A stretch of DNA of 37,311 nucleotides from Treponema sp. (GTDB lineage: Bacteria; Spirochaetota; Spirochaetia; Treponematales; Breznakiellaceae). The stretch covers positions 1-37,311 of the forward strand of contig JAITIX010000077.1 of NCBI GenBank assembly GCA_031279205.1. The letters are read 5' to 3'. The notes under the pieces were generated by a model. It ran no database searches and was not told where the DNA came from. It saw only the letters and a list, made by a program, of their open reading frames with translations. The number at the start of each line of letters is the position of its first letter. Position 1 is the first letter of the stretch. Shown piece after piece: positions 25,609 through 34,322 of the stretch. The position numbers were made by a program, and so were the translations under genes.

Positions 25609-26268
25609 TTGAAGAAGTTCACGTTCTTTCTATTGATAACAATAATAACAAGTGCTTTTTCCCTGTGTCTCGCCTGTTCTCGAAGTGCACCCCGTATTTC
25701 CTACGGCGTCATACAGCTTGTGTACTATCAAGGGCAGGGCGCACCGGAAGAGCGCTTCTCGTTTTTCGTGCTGGCGGAAGACGATGATGGGATCGAGAAT
25801 CTTGAGAATCTGTACCTGTATCACGACTATGAGGGGCTGCGCTGGCAGTTTTCGTTTGAGGACTGGATTAGCTTTGACGACAACGGTAAAACATGGATCG
25901 GAAGTCGCGCCATTGCCATGCCGGATAATGAAAGCCTGCCGCGAGGTCAGTACCGCGTGGTACTGGTAAACAAGGGAGGGGAACGAACTGAGCGGACGCT
26001 TGCCTTTGATGCGCCGGTTGAACCGCGTCATCCATTCCCACTTTTCAACGTGTCTGAGGGTAACTATACGATTGGGTCTAGTTATTCAAGCCATTCGTTT
26101 ATCTGTTATGATGGGGAAGGCAATGTTATACGAACCGTGTCGGTAGAGAACCTCAGCGGCGCTATCTCGTCGCTGGGGCTTTCATCAAACGTCAGGGCGC
26201 TGGCGCTGTGGGCGGAAGACGCAGAGTACCAGACCTCCGCATTAACCGATCTGATTGCAATACGGTAA
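25609..26268 (+). CDS. Hypothetical lipoprotein
   Basis: Not recognised as a named family. From a TTG at 25609 (AGAGG 8 bp upstream) the product has 219 residues: a signal peptide (MKKFTFFLLIT, then IITSAF) ending in a relaxed lipobox with Cys23 (CLAC-SRS), then a soluble, probably beta-rich domain with acidic and aromatic patches (FVLAEDDDGIENLENLYLYH, RGQYRVVLVNKGGERTERTL). A TTG at 25546 in the same frame would put 21 residues before the signal peptide and has no ribosome binding site. It should sit on the periplasmic face of a membrane. The trmB start follows after 5 bp, so it heads a five-gene run. Confidence 0.75.
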   Translation: MKKFTFFLLITIITSAFSLCLACSRSAPRISYGVIQLVYYQGQGAPEERFSFFVLAEDDDGIENLENLYLYHDYEGLRWQFSFEDWISFDDNGKTWIGSRAIAMPDNESLPRGQYRVVLVNKGGERTERTLAFDAPVEPRHPFPLFNVSEGNYTIGSSYSSHSFICYDGEGNVIRTVSVENLSGAISSLGLSSNVRALALWAEDAEYQTSALTDLIAIR

Positions 26269-26273
26269 GTTGT

Positions 26274-26960
26274 ATGAATAACGAAACGAGCGAGCGGGAG
26301 TACCGGATAAAAAGCTATGTTTTACGTGCCGGACGTATGAGCGATGCCCAGCGACGTTCATACGAAACCCTGTTTCCCCGCTATGGCATTCCGTTTAACG
26401 TTGCAACACTTGACTATGCCTCAGTCTTTGACAATCGGAACCCGCTCATCATCGAGATTGGCTTTGGCATGGGCATTGCTACCGCTATGATCGCGGAGGC
26501 AAACCCCAGCATGAACTATCTGGGCATTGAGGTACATCGACCTGGAATCGGCAGGCTGCTCTGGGAAATTGAGCGACGGAACCTGAGTAATGTCCGTATT
26601 ATTGAACATGACGCGGTTGAAACCCTGGAATGTATGATTCCTGCAGCTTCTGTCGCGGGCTTTCATATCTTTTTCCCTGACCCTTGGCCTAAGAAGCGCC
26701 ATCACAAGCGCCGCCTCATCACCCGGCCTTTCACGAGTTTGCTTGCGTCACGCTTAGTCTCCGGTGGCTATCTCTACATGGTTACCGACTGGGCTGAGTA
26801 TGGCAACTGGGCGCTGGTGGAACTCAGCGCTACCGAGGGCCTGCACAACGCCTATGATGGCTTTGCCTTACCTCAAAGCTGGCGGCCTGAAACCATGTTT
26901 GAGCGGAAAGGCATTGAAAAACAGCATATCGTCCGGGAGCTATATTTCAAACAAGGTTAA
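26274..26960 (+). CDS. trmB: tRNA (guanine-N7-)-methyltransferase TrmB
   Basis: SAM-dependent methylation of G46 in the tRNA variable loop. The 228-residue protein starts MNNETSEREYRIKSYVLRAG. The SAM-binding motif is IIEIGFGMGIAT (59-70), followed by YLGIEVHRPGIGRLL, where the Glu should bind SAM ribose. FHIFFPDPWPKKRHHKRRL is the diagnostic TrmB motif. MVTDWAEYG follows near the C-terminus. The start is ATG 26274; the open frame extends 22 codons upstream into the lipoprotein gene without homology. ligA begins 4 bp after the stop. Confidence 0.95.
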   Translation: MNNETSEREYRIKSYVLRAGRMSDAQRRSYETLFPRYGIPFNVATLDYASVFDNRNPLIIEIGFGMGIATAMIAEANPSMNYLGIEVHRPGIGRLLWEIERRNLSNVRIIEHDAVETLECMIPAASVAGFHIFFPDPWPKKRHHKRRLITRPFTSLLASRLVSGGYLYMVTDWAEYGNWALVELSATEGLHNAYDGFALPQSWRPETMFERKGIEKQHIVRELYFKQG

Positions 26961-26964
26961 GAAT

Positions 26965-28917
26965 ATGACAAAAAAACAAAACGAGCGTATAAGCATACTG
27001 GAAGAACTTATCATCGGGTATCAGGCGTCGTACTATAATGGGGAAGCAGAGGTCTCTGACGCTGAATTTGACCGCTTATGGGACGAGTTAAAGCAACTCA
27101 AGCCTGACAGCCCTGTGTTGACCAGAATCGGGGCTGACAATACTGATCGTTTCCCCAAAGCGCACCACCTTATACCCATGGGGAGTCAGGACAAAGCCGC
27201 AAATCCCGAAGACTTTCGCGTGTGGGCAGAGAAGATCGCGCCGGCAAATGGCTTCATCGCCCAGTACAAGCTCGACGGGGCAAGCCTTGAGCTGCAATAC
27301 GAGAACGGTAAGTTCTTACGGGCGCTCACCCGCGGGGATGGCGTGATTGGCGACGACATCACGCGCAATGTTCAGCGCATGGGCGGGCTTGTCGTGGAGC
27401 TGGGCGTTCCCTTCACCGGCGGGATTCGGGGCGAGGTACTTATGACCCGCGAAGTCTGGAAGATGAAGTACGCGGGTAAAGCAAACTGCCGCAATGCCGC
27501 GAATGGGATCATGCGACGCAAGGGTGGCGAGGGCTGTGAAGACCTCACCCTCATAGTCTATGACGCCGCCGCGTCGGATAATGATGCTTTTTTTGTTGAT
27601 GAGGTACAGAAGCTGGCGTGGCTGAAAGAGCGCGGCTTTTCCGTTGCTAAAACCCGCGAATTCACCGGCGCAAGCAGCGCTGAAGACATCATCGCCTATC
27701 GAACTGAGCTTGCCGCTGTCCGTGATAGCCTGCCCATCGACATTGACGGCTTAGTGGTCAAGGATCGTGATACCAACATGGCAGACCTCCGTCGCACCCG
27801 CCCTGAGCGGCAAATTGCCTTCAAGTTCGAGTTGGAAGTGGCGTACAGTGTACTTAGAGCTGTGGAATGGAGCGAGGCTGGCGCGACCTATACGCCAGTC
27901 GGCATCATTGATCCAGTACACCTGGCTGGAACCACAGTACAGCGGGCAAGTCTCAATAACCCTGACATGATCCGCAAACTGGGCTTGAAGATTGGCTCGC
28001 TGGTATCAGTGGTGAAGCGTGGCGAAATCATACCGAAAATCCAGGGAATTGCTCCCCTGCCAATGAAAGAGCCTGAACAGGACGTTGTATTCCCCACTAC
28101 CTGCGGCGTGTGCGGTGCCGCGTTGATCGATGCCGGAACGCGGCTTTATTGCCCTAACCCTGACTGCCCCAAACGCCTCCTCCATCGACTTCAGAAGTGG
28201 ATCGCGGTGCTGGATATTCGGGAACTAGGGGATAAGCTGACAAAACAGCTCTTCGATAAAGAGCGGGTGCGGCATATCAGCGACTTGTATACACTGACCG
28301 TTCAGGAAGTCGCTGAATTCGAGCGCATGGGCGAGCTTTCCGCAGTTAAAGTGCTACGCAACATTCGCAAGAAGCGCACCTTGCCTCTTTCAGCTTTTAT
28401 CGCGGGCTTTGGCTTTGACGGCGTTGCCGAGGCTATCATGGAAAAAGTGCTTATGTCAGGCTTTGACACGCTGGAAAACCTCCGCGCCGCCACGGTTGAC
28501 CAGCTTGCCTCTGTATACGGCCTGGGCGAAGTTACCGCAAAGACCATTGTTGACGGCCTTGCTGCAGGCGCCGCTGAGATGGACAAGGTGCTGGCGACCG
28601 GCATCATCAGCATCGCGCCGCCACCCACCGAGGGGGAACTGCCTTTACGCGGCGTGTCGTTCTGTTTCACCGGCGAGATGCGCGCCATACGGCGCAATGA
28701 AGCCGAAGAAAAGGTGCAACGACTGGGCGGACAGGTAAAGGCATCAATAACCAAAGACCTTTCCTACCTTGTTACCAATGATCCAGAGTCTGGTTCCGCT
28801 AAAAATAAGAAAGCCCAAAGCCACGGCATCCCAATCATCGACGAAACCGCGTTTCTGGCCATATTAGCCGACCCCACAAAAGCAAAAAACACCAGCAATG
28901 ACGACCTTTTTGTTTGA
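26965..28917 (+). CDS. ligA: NAD-dependent DNA ligase LigA
   Basis: Seals nicks in replication and repair using NAD+. The 650-residue protein is full length. The adenylation lysine is Lys102 in YKLDGASLE. The Ia domain (SYYNGEAEVSDAEFDRLWDEL) precedes it. The OB fold contains GTTVQRASLNNPDMIRKLGL. The zinc finger is CGVCG, then LYCPNPDCPKR. Helix-hairpin-helix repeats follow, then a C-terminal BRCT domain (LRGVSFCFTGEM, VQRLGGQVKASITKDLSYLV). The start is ATG 26965, 4 bp after trmB; the frame is open further upstream but that part lies inside trmB. Confidence 0.96.
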   Translation: MTKKQNERISILEELIIGYQASYYNGEAEVSDAEFDRLWDELKQLKPDSPVLTRIGADNTDRFPKAHHLIPMGSQDKAANPEDFRVWAEKIAPANGFIAQYKLDGASLELQYENGKFLRALTRGDGVIGDDITRNVQRMGGLVVELGVPFTGGIRGEVLMTREVWKMKYAGKANCRNAANGIMRRKGGEGCEDLTLIVYDAAASDNDAFFVDEVQKLAWLKERGFSVAKTREFTGASSAEDIIAYRTELAAVRDSLPIDIDGLVVKDRDTNMADLRRTRPERQIAFKFELEVAYSVLRAVEWSEAGATYTPVGIIDPVHLAGTTVQRASLNNPDMIRKLGLKIGSLVSVVKRGEIIPKIQGIAPLPMKEPEQDVVFPTTCGVCGAALIDAGTRLYCPNPDCPKRLLHRLQKWIAVLDIRELGDKLTKQLFDKERVRHISDLYTLTVQEVAEFERMGELSAVKVLRNIRKKRTLPLSAFIAGFGFDGVAEAIMEKVLMSGFDTLENLRAATVDQLASVYGLGEVTAKTIVDGLAAGAAEMDKVLATGIISIAPPPTEGELPLRGVSFCFTGEMRAIRRNEAEEKVQRLGGQVKASITKDLSYLVTNDPESGSAKNKKAQSHGIPIIDETAFLAILADPTKAKNTSNDDLFV

Positions 28918-28959
28918 GATGACTTGAATTTGCCATTCCTGACGCCGTATTATCCTAAC

Positions 28960-30174
28960 ATGAATAAACTTATACCAACAAAGAAGCAGTGCACTTTCAT
29001 GGATTGGGAACTAGGCGTGTTCTTCCATTTCGGCATACGCACGTTTTACGAAGGACATCAGGATTGGGATATGGAGGAAATGCCCTTGTCCAGTTTCAAC
29101 CCCACCAAACTGGACTGCACTCAATGGATCGGCGCGGCAAAGGACGCAGGGTTCAAATACGCAATCCTCGTGTGTAAGCACCACGACGGCTTTGCCAGCT
29201 GGCCTTCAAAGTATACAGCCTATTCGGTCGCTAACACACCGTGGAAAAACGGCAACGGCGATGTGGTGCAAAACTTTTGCGACGCCTGCCACCAGTATGG
29301 CCTCAAGGTCGGTCTCTATTACTCACCGGCGGAATTTGGTTCCAAAGGCAAGGAACACAAAGACTATGACGAGTATTTCATCAATCAGGTGAGCGAATTG
29401 CTCACCGGCTACGGCGTCATTGATTACCTCTGGTTTGACGGCTGTGGTTCCGAGGAGCATAAGTATGACTGGGAACGTATCATCGCCGAGATTCGGCGGC
29501 TCCAGCCCGATATCCTCATCTTCGGCTCGGTTGACCCTGACACCCGCTGGATCGGCAACGAGTCTGGTTACGCGCACAGCCCCAACCCCAACATTGTTGA
29601 CGCAACCGAGTTTTCAGTACAGACAGACAATATGCAGGCCCTCGCGGAACGGCGTTTCTTGCCCGCCGAGTGCGATTTCCGTATGAGACTGCATAACTGG
29701 TTTTACAGCGATACCGACGAGTGTACCGTGAAAAGCCTTGAGGAACTCATGGGTATCTATTACTACTCGGTGGGCAGAGGCGCCAACCTGCTTGTCAACA
29801 TCGGTCCTGACCGGCGAGGACTTTTACCTGACGCTGACCGCCTGCGCTTGCTGGAATTCGGCACTGAAATCCAGCGCCGTTTCGCCACACCTTTGGCCGG
29901 CGCACAGGCACAGGATTACGACCGCCTTGTGTTTACAAGCAACAAGCAGGCGCTTGTCAGTCATGTGATACTCACCGAGTCCCTTGACCACGAAGACCCG
30001 ATTGAGGCATTCACCCTGCGGGCATACCCCTATACTTACGGCGCTCCCATCACGATATATGAGGGGCGAACCATCGGACACAAGGCAATCTGCCAGTTTC
30101 CACCCTTTCTTACACAAAAAATCGAGCTTCTTGTCTCCAAACCAGAACGAATCACAGGCTTTACAGTCTTTTGA
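28960..30174 (+). CDS. Alpha-L-fucosidase (GH29)
   Basis: Glycoside hydrolase family 29 enzyme expected to release alpha-linked L-fucose. It has 404 residues from ATG 28960. Family features are WELGVFFHFGIRTFYEG, YAILVCKHHDGFASWPS, TPWKNGNGDVV, KVGLYYSP and YLWFDGCG, in which Asp160 is the likely nucleophile. No signal peptide is visible, so it probably acts in the cytoplasm on imported oligosaccharides. The C-terminal carbohydrate-binding part of longer GH29 enzymes is short. A TTG at 28924 could add 12 residues. It sits 42 bp after ligA and 37 bp before purM. Confidence 0.88.
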   Translation: MNKLIPTKKQCTFMDWELGVFFHFGIRTFYEGHQDWDMEEMPLSSFNPTKLDCTQWIGAAKDAGFKYAILVCKHHDGFASWPSKYTAYSVANTPWKNGNGDVVQNFCDACHQYGLKVGLYYSPAEFGSKGKEHKDYDEYFINQVSELLTGYGVIDYLWFDGCGSEEHKYDWERIIAEIRRLQPDILIFGSVDPDTRWIGNESGYAHSPNPNIVDATEFSVQTDNMQALAERRFLPAECDFRMRLHNWFYSDTDECTVKSLEELMGIYYYSVGRGANLLVNIGPDRRGLLPDADRLRLLEFGTEIQRRFATPLAGAQAQDYDRLVFTSNKQALVSHVILTESLDHEDPIEAFTLRAYPYTYGAPITIYEGRTIGHKAICQFPPFLTQKIELLVSKPERITGFTVF

Positions 30175-30211
30175 ACTGGAGACAAAACCAATAATCATGC
30201 AGGAGTAAGCT

Positions 30212-31285
30212 ATGGACTATAAACAAGCCGGAGTCAACATTGAGGAAGGCTATCGGGCAGTGAGCAGGTATCGGCAACAGGCGGAGGCAACAAAGAACAG
30301 CGCCACGCTTAACTGCATCGGGAGTTTCGCGGGAATGTTCTGCCTGAAAGAGCTTATCGCCGCAAGCACGGGTATGAACGAGCCAGTCCTAGTTTCCGGT
30401 ACCGATGGCGTTGGCACTAAACTGGAAGTGGCATTCCGTATGAAGAAGTACGATACAGTCGGCATTGACTGTGTTGCCATGTGCGTCAACGATGTGCTTT
30501 GCCACGGGGCAAAGCCACTCTTCTTCCTTGACTACATCGCCTGCGGCAAACTTGACGCTGATGTGGCCGCTTCGTTGGTCGGTGGCGTTGTCGAGGCGTG
30601 CTGTGAAACCGGCAGTGTCTTGCTCGGCGGTGAAACCGCAGAGATGCCTGGGTTCTACGAAGAAGGCAAGTATGACATTGCGGGCTTCTCTGTGGGCATT
30701 GTTGACCGCAACAAAATCATAGACGGCAGCAAGGTGAAGGCTGGCGACGCCCTTCTGGGCATCGCCTCTTCAGGCCTGCACTCAAGCGGCTTCAGCCTTA
30801 TTCGCAAGGCATTGCCCCACTTTGCCACAGAAAACTTTGATGGCAGAAACATCGGCCTGACCCTGCTGGAACCCACGCGGCTCTATGTCAAACCCGTGCT
30901 TAGCCTGCTGGATCAGATCGAGGTACACGGCGCAGCGCACATCACCGGCGGCGGCTTTTACGAGAATATCCCGCGTATGTTCGGCGCTCAAACCTTCGAC
31001 GCGCTCATCAGCAACGGAAGCTGGCATATCCCGCCAATCTTCTTCCGCATTGCCTCTGGCATTGCCGGCAATAACAACGAAGGCAAGACACTCCTTGAAA
31101 CAGACACAGCCCTAAACAAACTCATGTTTAACACCTTTAACATGGGCATCGGTTTCGTCATCGCGGTTGACAAGGCTGACGTAACTCAGGCAATCGCCTG
31201 TATCAGCAAACAGGGACAACCCGTCTGGGAAATCGGACGCGTGGAAGCAGCCATTGGCGCAAGCAGCAACGTACACTTCGCTTAA
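30212..31285 (+). CDS. purM: Phosphoribosylformylglycinamidine cyclo-ligase PurM
   Basis: AIR synthetase, step five of de novo purine synthesis (FGAM + ATP to AIR). The 357 residues are full length. The start MDYKQAGVNIEEGYRAV is typical. VSGTDGVGTKLEVAF, VAMCVNDVLCHGAKPLFFLDY, LLGGETAEMPGFY and HITGGGFYENIPRM are the conserved nucleotide- and substrate-binding segments. GGAG precedes ATG 30212. It ends the run that starts with the lipoprotein. Its stop codon overlaps the stop of the converging acyl-CoA synthetase within the sequence TTAA. Confidence 0.96.
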   Translation: MDYKQAGVNIEEGYRAVSRYRQQAEATKNSATLNCIGSFAGMFCLKELIAASTGMNEPVLVSGTDGVGTKLEVAFRMKKYDTVGIDCVAMCVNDVLCHGAKPLFFLDYIACGKLDADVAASLVGGVVEACCETGSVLLGGETAEMPGFYEEGKYDIAGFSVGIVDRNKIIDGSKVKAGDALLGIASSGLHSSGFSLIRKALPHFATENFDGRNIGLTLLEPTRLYVKPVLSLLDQIEVHGAAHITGGGFYENIPRMFGAQTFDALISNGSWHIPPIFFRIASGIAGNNNEGKTLLETDTALNKLMFNTFNMGIGFVIAVDKADVTQAIACISKQGQPVWEIGRVEAAIGASSNVHFA

Positions 31286-32928
31286 CGGCTCAACTGCGCG
31301 AAAAGACGCTTGATCTTCTGAGTGGCTGTCTTCTCAAAAGGCTCTTCGCGTATCTCAATCCGGTGAATGCGCGAAAAGGCAGCCAACTTCTTATTAACTA
31401 TCGCTTTCAGCTCATCAAGTTTTTCCCCCACAGTCGCTAGCATGGTTTTCGCCCTCTCGCTTAACACAACAAGCGCCACAATTTCACCTCTTTCATCGCC
31501 GTAAACCACAGCCTCTTCCACCAAATGCGAGGCGCTGAGAAGACTTTCGATCTCTTCAGGATAGATGTTCTCTCCCGAAGGACCGAGAATCATGGCCTTG
31601 ATACGACCACGAATGAAGAGATGACGCTTCCTGTCCAGACTGCCAATGTCGCCAGTCCTCAACCAGCCATCAGGCGTAAAGGCTTCGCAGGTTCTTTGCT
31701 CATCATTGTAATAACCCAGCATGACATTGGGACCGCGAACCTGAATCTCGCCTACAGGCATTTTGGAATCAGAAGCAACTTGCCCCTCAAGCGGCACAAT
31801 GCGGACATCCACGCCTTTGAGTACAGAACCTGCTGAACGAAACGGGAAACGATACGGCGCGGTTCCTGCGACCAAGGGCGCGGTTTCCGTAAGCCCATAG
31901 CCCGGAGCGTAGGGGAAACCCACCTTGCGTAAAAACGACTCGGTCGCCTCGTCCAGCGGCGCGCCGCCTATCCCGAAAAAACGGAGCGAAGAACCAAACG
32001 CAGCACGCAGTTTCCGGCCAGCAACATACAACGCTAGCGGACGCGTCAAAAAACAGCGGTAGAGCGGCTGAGTCAGCAACTTTGGAGCAACACTATGACG
32101 GTAAATCTTCTCAATGAAAAGCGGAACCGTTACCATTGCCGTCGGCCGAACAGCTTGAAGCGCCGGAAACAGTACGCTCTGCGACGGAGCCCGGTCAAGA
32201 TAGGTAGTCGAAGCGCCATTCATCACCGCGTTGATCAGGCCAAGGGTGCATTCGTAGGTATGAGCCAGCGGCAACACCGACAAAAGCCGGTCATGGGGAA
32301 AAATCTTCACCAGCGATCTGGACTTCAGCGCGGTGAACACAAGATTCCTGTTCGAGAGCATGACGCCCCGGCTATGCCCGCACGTACCAGAGGTATATAT
32401 AACAGACGAAAGCTCATCTTCGCCAGTTGAGTCAAGCTCCTGAGACGGCTCAGGAAGCGTCAAACGCTCTTCCCTGCCCTGACATAACACACGGACACGG
32501 TTGTTCTCAATCCGGTCGATGTAGATAAGCGGCAATGCCGGATTAAGCGTTTCCCGCGTGAGCTTATACGTGGTTCTTTCCGTAACGCAGATGGCGCTGA
32601 CACCAGCGTGTAAGACAATGGTGTTGATTTGCTCAGCGGAAAAGTCCGTAAGCACCGGCACGTTGACCAAGCCCGCACGGGCTGCCCCGAAGAAAACAAT
32701 AGGCCATTCAGGACGGTTTTCCGAAAGAAGCATGAGGCGCGATCCAGCCCGCAAACCAAGCAGCCGGAAAAGGGCAGCAAAACGGGCGCTGAGTATCCCA
32801 AACTCCGCGTAACTGACACGCCGCTCGATTCGGCCATTACTATACAGAGCAAAGGCGGTTCTCTGCTTAAACCGAACCGGCGCTTGCACGGCAATCTCGG
32901 CAATAGTCATTCTTTCTAAGTGGATCAT
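31282..32928 (-). CDS. AMP-binding acyl-CoA synthetase (long-chain fatty acid-CoA ligase type)
   Basis: ANL-superfamily adenylating enzyme of 548 residues. Motifs: SSVIYTSGTCGHSRGVMLSN (the ATP-binding A3 loop, about residues 168-187), GYGLTETAPLV (A5, near 343), WLRTGDIG (A7, near 424), GENIYPEEIESLL (A8) and a C-terminal TATQKIKR with the likely catalytic lysine. Substrate is most likely a medium- or long-chain fatty acid, inferred from resemblance to FadD-type and AMP-synthetase/ligase proteins rather than acetyl-CoA synthetase. Three ATGs are possible (32967, 32928, 32910), none with a strong ribosome binding site; 32928 (MIHLERMTIAEIA) is chosen by family alignment. Confidence 0.88.
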   Translation of the reverse strand: MIHLERMTIAEIAVQAPVRFKQRTAFALYSNGRIERRVSYAEFGILSARFAALFRLLGLRAGSRLMLLSENRPEWPIVFFGAARAGLVNVPVLTDFSAEQINTIVLHAGVSAICVTERTTYKLTRETLNPALPLIYIDRIENNRVRVLCQGREERLTLPEPSQELDSTGEDELSSVIYTSGTCGHSRGVMLSNRNLVFTALKSRSLVKIFPHDRLLSVLPLAHTYECTLGLINAVMNGASTTYLDRAPSQSVLFPALQAVRPTAMVTVPLFIEKIYRHSVAPKLLTQPLYRCFLTRPLALYVAGRKLRAAFGSSLRFFGIGGAPLDEATESFLRKVGFPYAPGYGLTETAPLVAGTAPYRFPFRSAGSVLKGVDVRIVPLEGQVASDSKMPVGEIQVRGPNVMLGYYNDEQRTCEAFTPDGWLRTGDIGSLDRKRHLFIRGRIKAMILGPSGENIYPEEIESLLSASHLVEEAVVYGDERGEIVALVVLSERAKTMLATVGEKLDELKAIVNKKLAAFSRIHRIEIREEPFEKTATQKIKRLFAQLSR

Positions 32929-32965
32929 ATCTGTTAAGAGCAAAAAACAGAAACAAGGTTGCGAC

Positions 32966-32995
32966 AAAAAAACGCCGCGTTATTAGCGCGGCGTT
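32966..32995 (-). terminator. Rho-independent terminator of the Bmp-family gene
   Basis: On the minus strand AACGCCGCG-CTAATAA-CGCGGCGTT forms a perfect 9-bp stem followed by a T-run, starting 5 bp past the stop codon. Its T-run approaches the start of the next gene, so the acyl-CoA synthetase needs its own promoter or read-through. Confidence 0.9.
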
Positions 32996-33000
32996 TCGGT

Positions 33001-34110
33001 TTAGTCGTCTAAGGCGTGCAAATCCTGCGGGAACCCGGGAAGCGTCTTTGCCTGCGCGTAGGTCGACGCAATAGAAAGCTGACCAGAGATGATACGCTGT
33101 TTCACAGCCTCAAGCTGGGCGCTAATGTCAGCCGTGAGCGCTGAGTTGGACGTGGAATAGCCCACGCCGTCCTTCTGAAGATCAAACGTGATGGCCTCGC
33201 CCGTAAACGCGCCGTTCTTAACCGCGTTTAAGCCATACATAAGACTGGTTTCCACACGCTTAACCATGGAAGTCAACACCGCTGAGTCTGTGGCGTTGTA
33301 CAAGCCCTCTTCGTGCTGGTCAGAATCAACGCCAATAGCCCAGACGTTCTTGCCCTGAAGCCGGTACTCCTTAGCCTGAGCGATGGTACCATTGCCGCTC
33401 GCCCCAGCCGCAGAGTAGATCGCGTAGACCCCGCTGTCATACCAGTTCTTCGCCTGAGTCTTGGCAAGTGCCGGATTGCCCCAGTCGTTCACATAGTAAT
33501 CCACGATCTGGGCGTCAGGTATCACCGAAAGCACCCCCTGAATAAAGCCCACCTCAAACTTGGTGATGGTAGCTCCGGGAATGCCCCCAATGAAACCAAA
33601 GCGCGGATTACTCACCCCGTCAGCCTTAGCCTTGAGCGCCGCCGCGGCGCCAACCAGATACGAACCTTCATGCTCAGCATAAACCGCCTGCATCACATTA
33701 GGAAGGTTTACCCAATCAACATCAATGATCAGGTACTTCTGATTCGGATTTCTGCCAGCCACATCCATGAGAACGTCGCCGAACATGAAACTGGTAGCCA
33801 CGATAAGATCGTACTTCTCATCAGTGGCCTGAAGCAGGATCGGCAGAAACATGTCCTGAGTCTGGGCTGTTACCACATCATAGGACACGCCGCGCTTGCT
33901 GGGATTGTCCCAGGTATCGCCATAGAATTGCAGAATCCCCCGCCACGACGCGGCGTTGAAGGACTTGTCGTCAATTCCGGTGGCGTCGGTCAAGAGACGC
34001 ATCGTAATTTCCTGAGTCGCCTGGGTCGCCTGCTGAGACACGGCACTCGCAAAGAGTGAGACGCCCGTGATTGACACGAGCAGACCCACGATAAACAGCA
34101 TCTTTTTCAT
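33001..34110 (-). CDS. Bmp/PnrA-family ABC transporter substrate-binding protein
   Basis: A periplasmic binding protein of the basic membrane protein (Med/TmpC/PnrA) family, which in spirochaetes binds purine nucleosides for ABC import. The 369-residue precursor has a signal peptide (MKKMLFIVGLLVSITGVSLF, then ASA). No lipobox cysteine is visible, unlike TmpC. Family segments are DKSFNAASWRG (near the N-terminus of the mature protein), DLIVATSFMFGDVLMDVA, EHEGSYLVGAAAAL, FGFIGGIPGATITKFEVGF and VWAIGVDSDQHEEG. ATG 34110 follows GGAGG at 8 bp; the frame extends 22 codons upstream without sense. No permease or ATPase gene is adjacent, so partners must lie elsewhere. Confidence 0.92.
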   Translation of the reverse strand: MKKMLFIVGLLVSITGVSLFASAVSQQATQATQEITMRLLTDATGIDDKSFNAASWRGILQFYGDTWDNPSKRGVSYDVVTAQTQDMFLPILLQATDEKYDLIVATSFMFGDVLMDVAGRNPNQKYLIIDVDWVNLPNVMQAVYAEHEGSYLVGAAAALKAKADGVSNPRFGFIGGIPGATITKFEVGFIQGVLSVIPDAQIVDYYVNDWGNPALAKTQAKNWYDSGVYAIYSAAGASGNGTIAQAKEYRLQGKNVWAIGVDSDQHEEGLYNATDSAVLTSMVKRVETSLMYGLNAVKNGAFTGEAITFDLQKDGVGYSTSNSALTADISAQLEAVKQRIISGQLSIASTYAQAKTLPGFPQDLHALDD

Positions 34111-34141
34111 AGTTATTTCCTCCTGATGCTTGAATTGCCTC

Positions 34142-34170
34142 ACTCTAGCAAACTTCGTTCCCCTGTTCAA
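34142..34170 (-). promoter_or_regulatory. Putative sigma-70 promoter of the Bmp-family gene
   Basis: On the minus strand TTGAAC (34170-34165), 17-bp spacer, TAGAGT (34147-34142). This leaves about 25 nt of leader before the GGAGG of the gene. Confidence 0.5.
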
Positions 34171-34188
34171 TGGCATTCAGCGGATACC

Positions 34189-34203
34189 GTGCGTTCAACG
34201 CAC
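34189..34203. promoter_or_regulatory. 15-bp perfect palindrome upstream of the promoter
   Basis: GTGCGTT-C-AACGCAC, centred about 29 bp upstream of the proposed -35 box of the Bmp-family gene. It is a candidate operator or activator site; no known consensus is claimed. Confidence 0.45.
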
Positions 34204-34322
34204 CCACGCCTCTGATACCCGCGCGTCGAGGTCAAGGTAATGCTGTACGCCTGAGTCTCAGGTCAAACGATGGGCGCATTTTGTTCGTGTCGAACTCACG
34301 TTAGATAGGTCGGGAACTTTTG

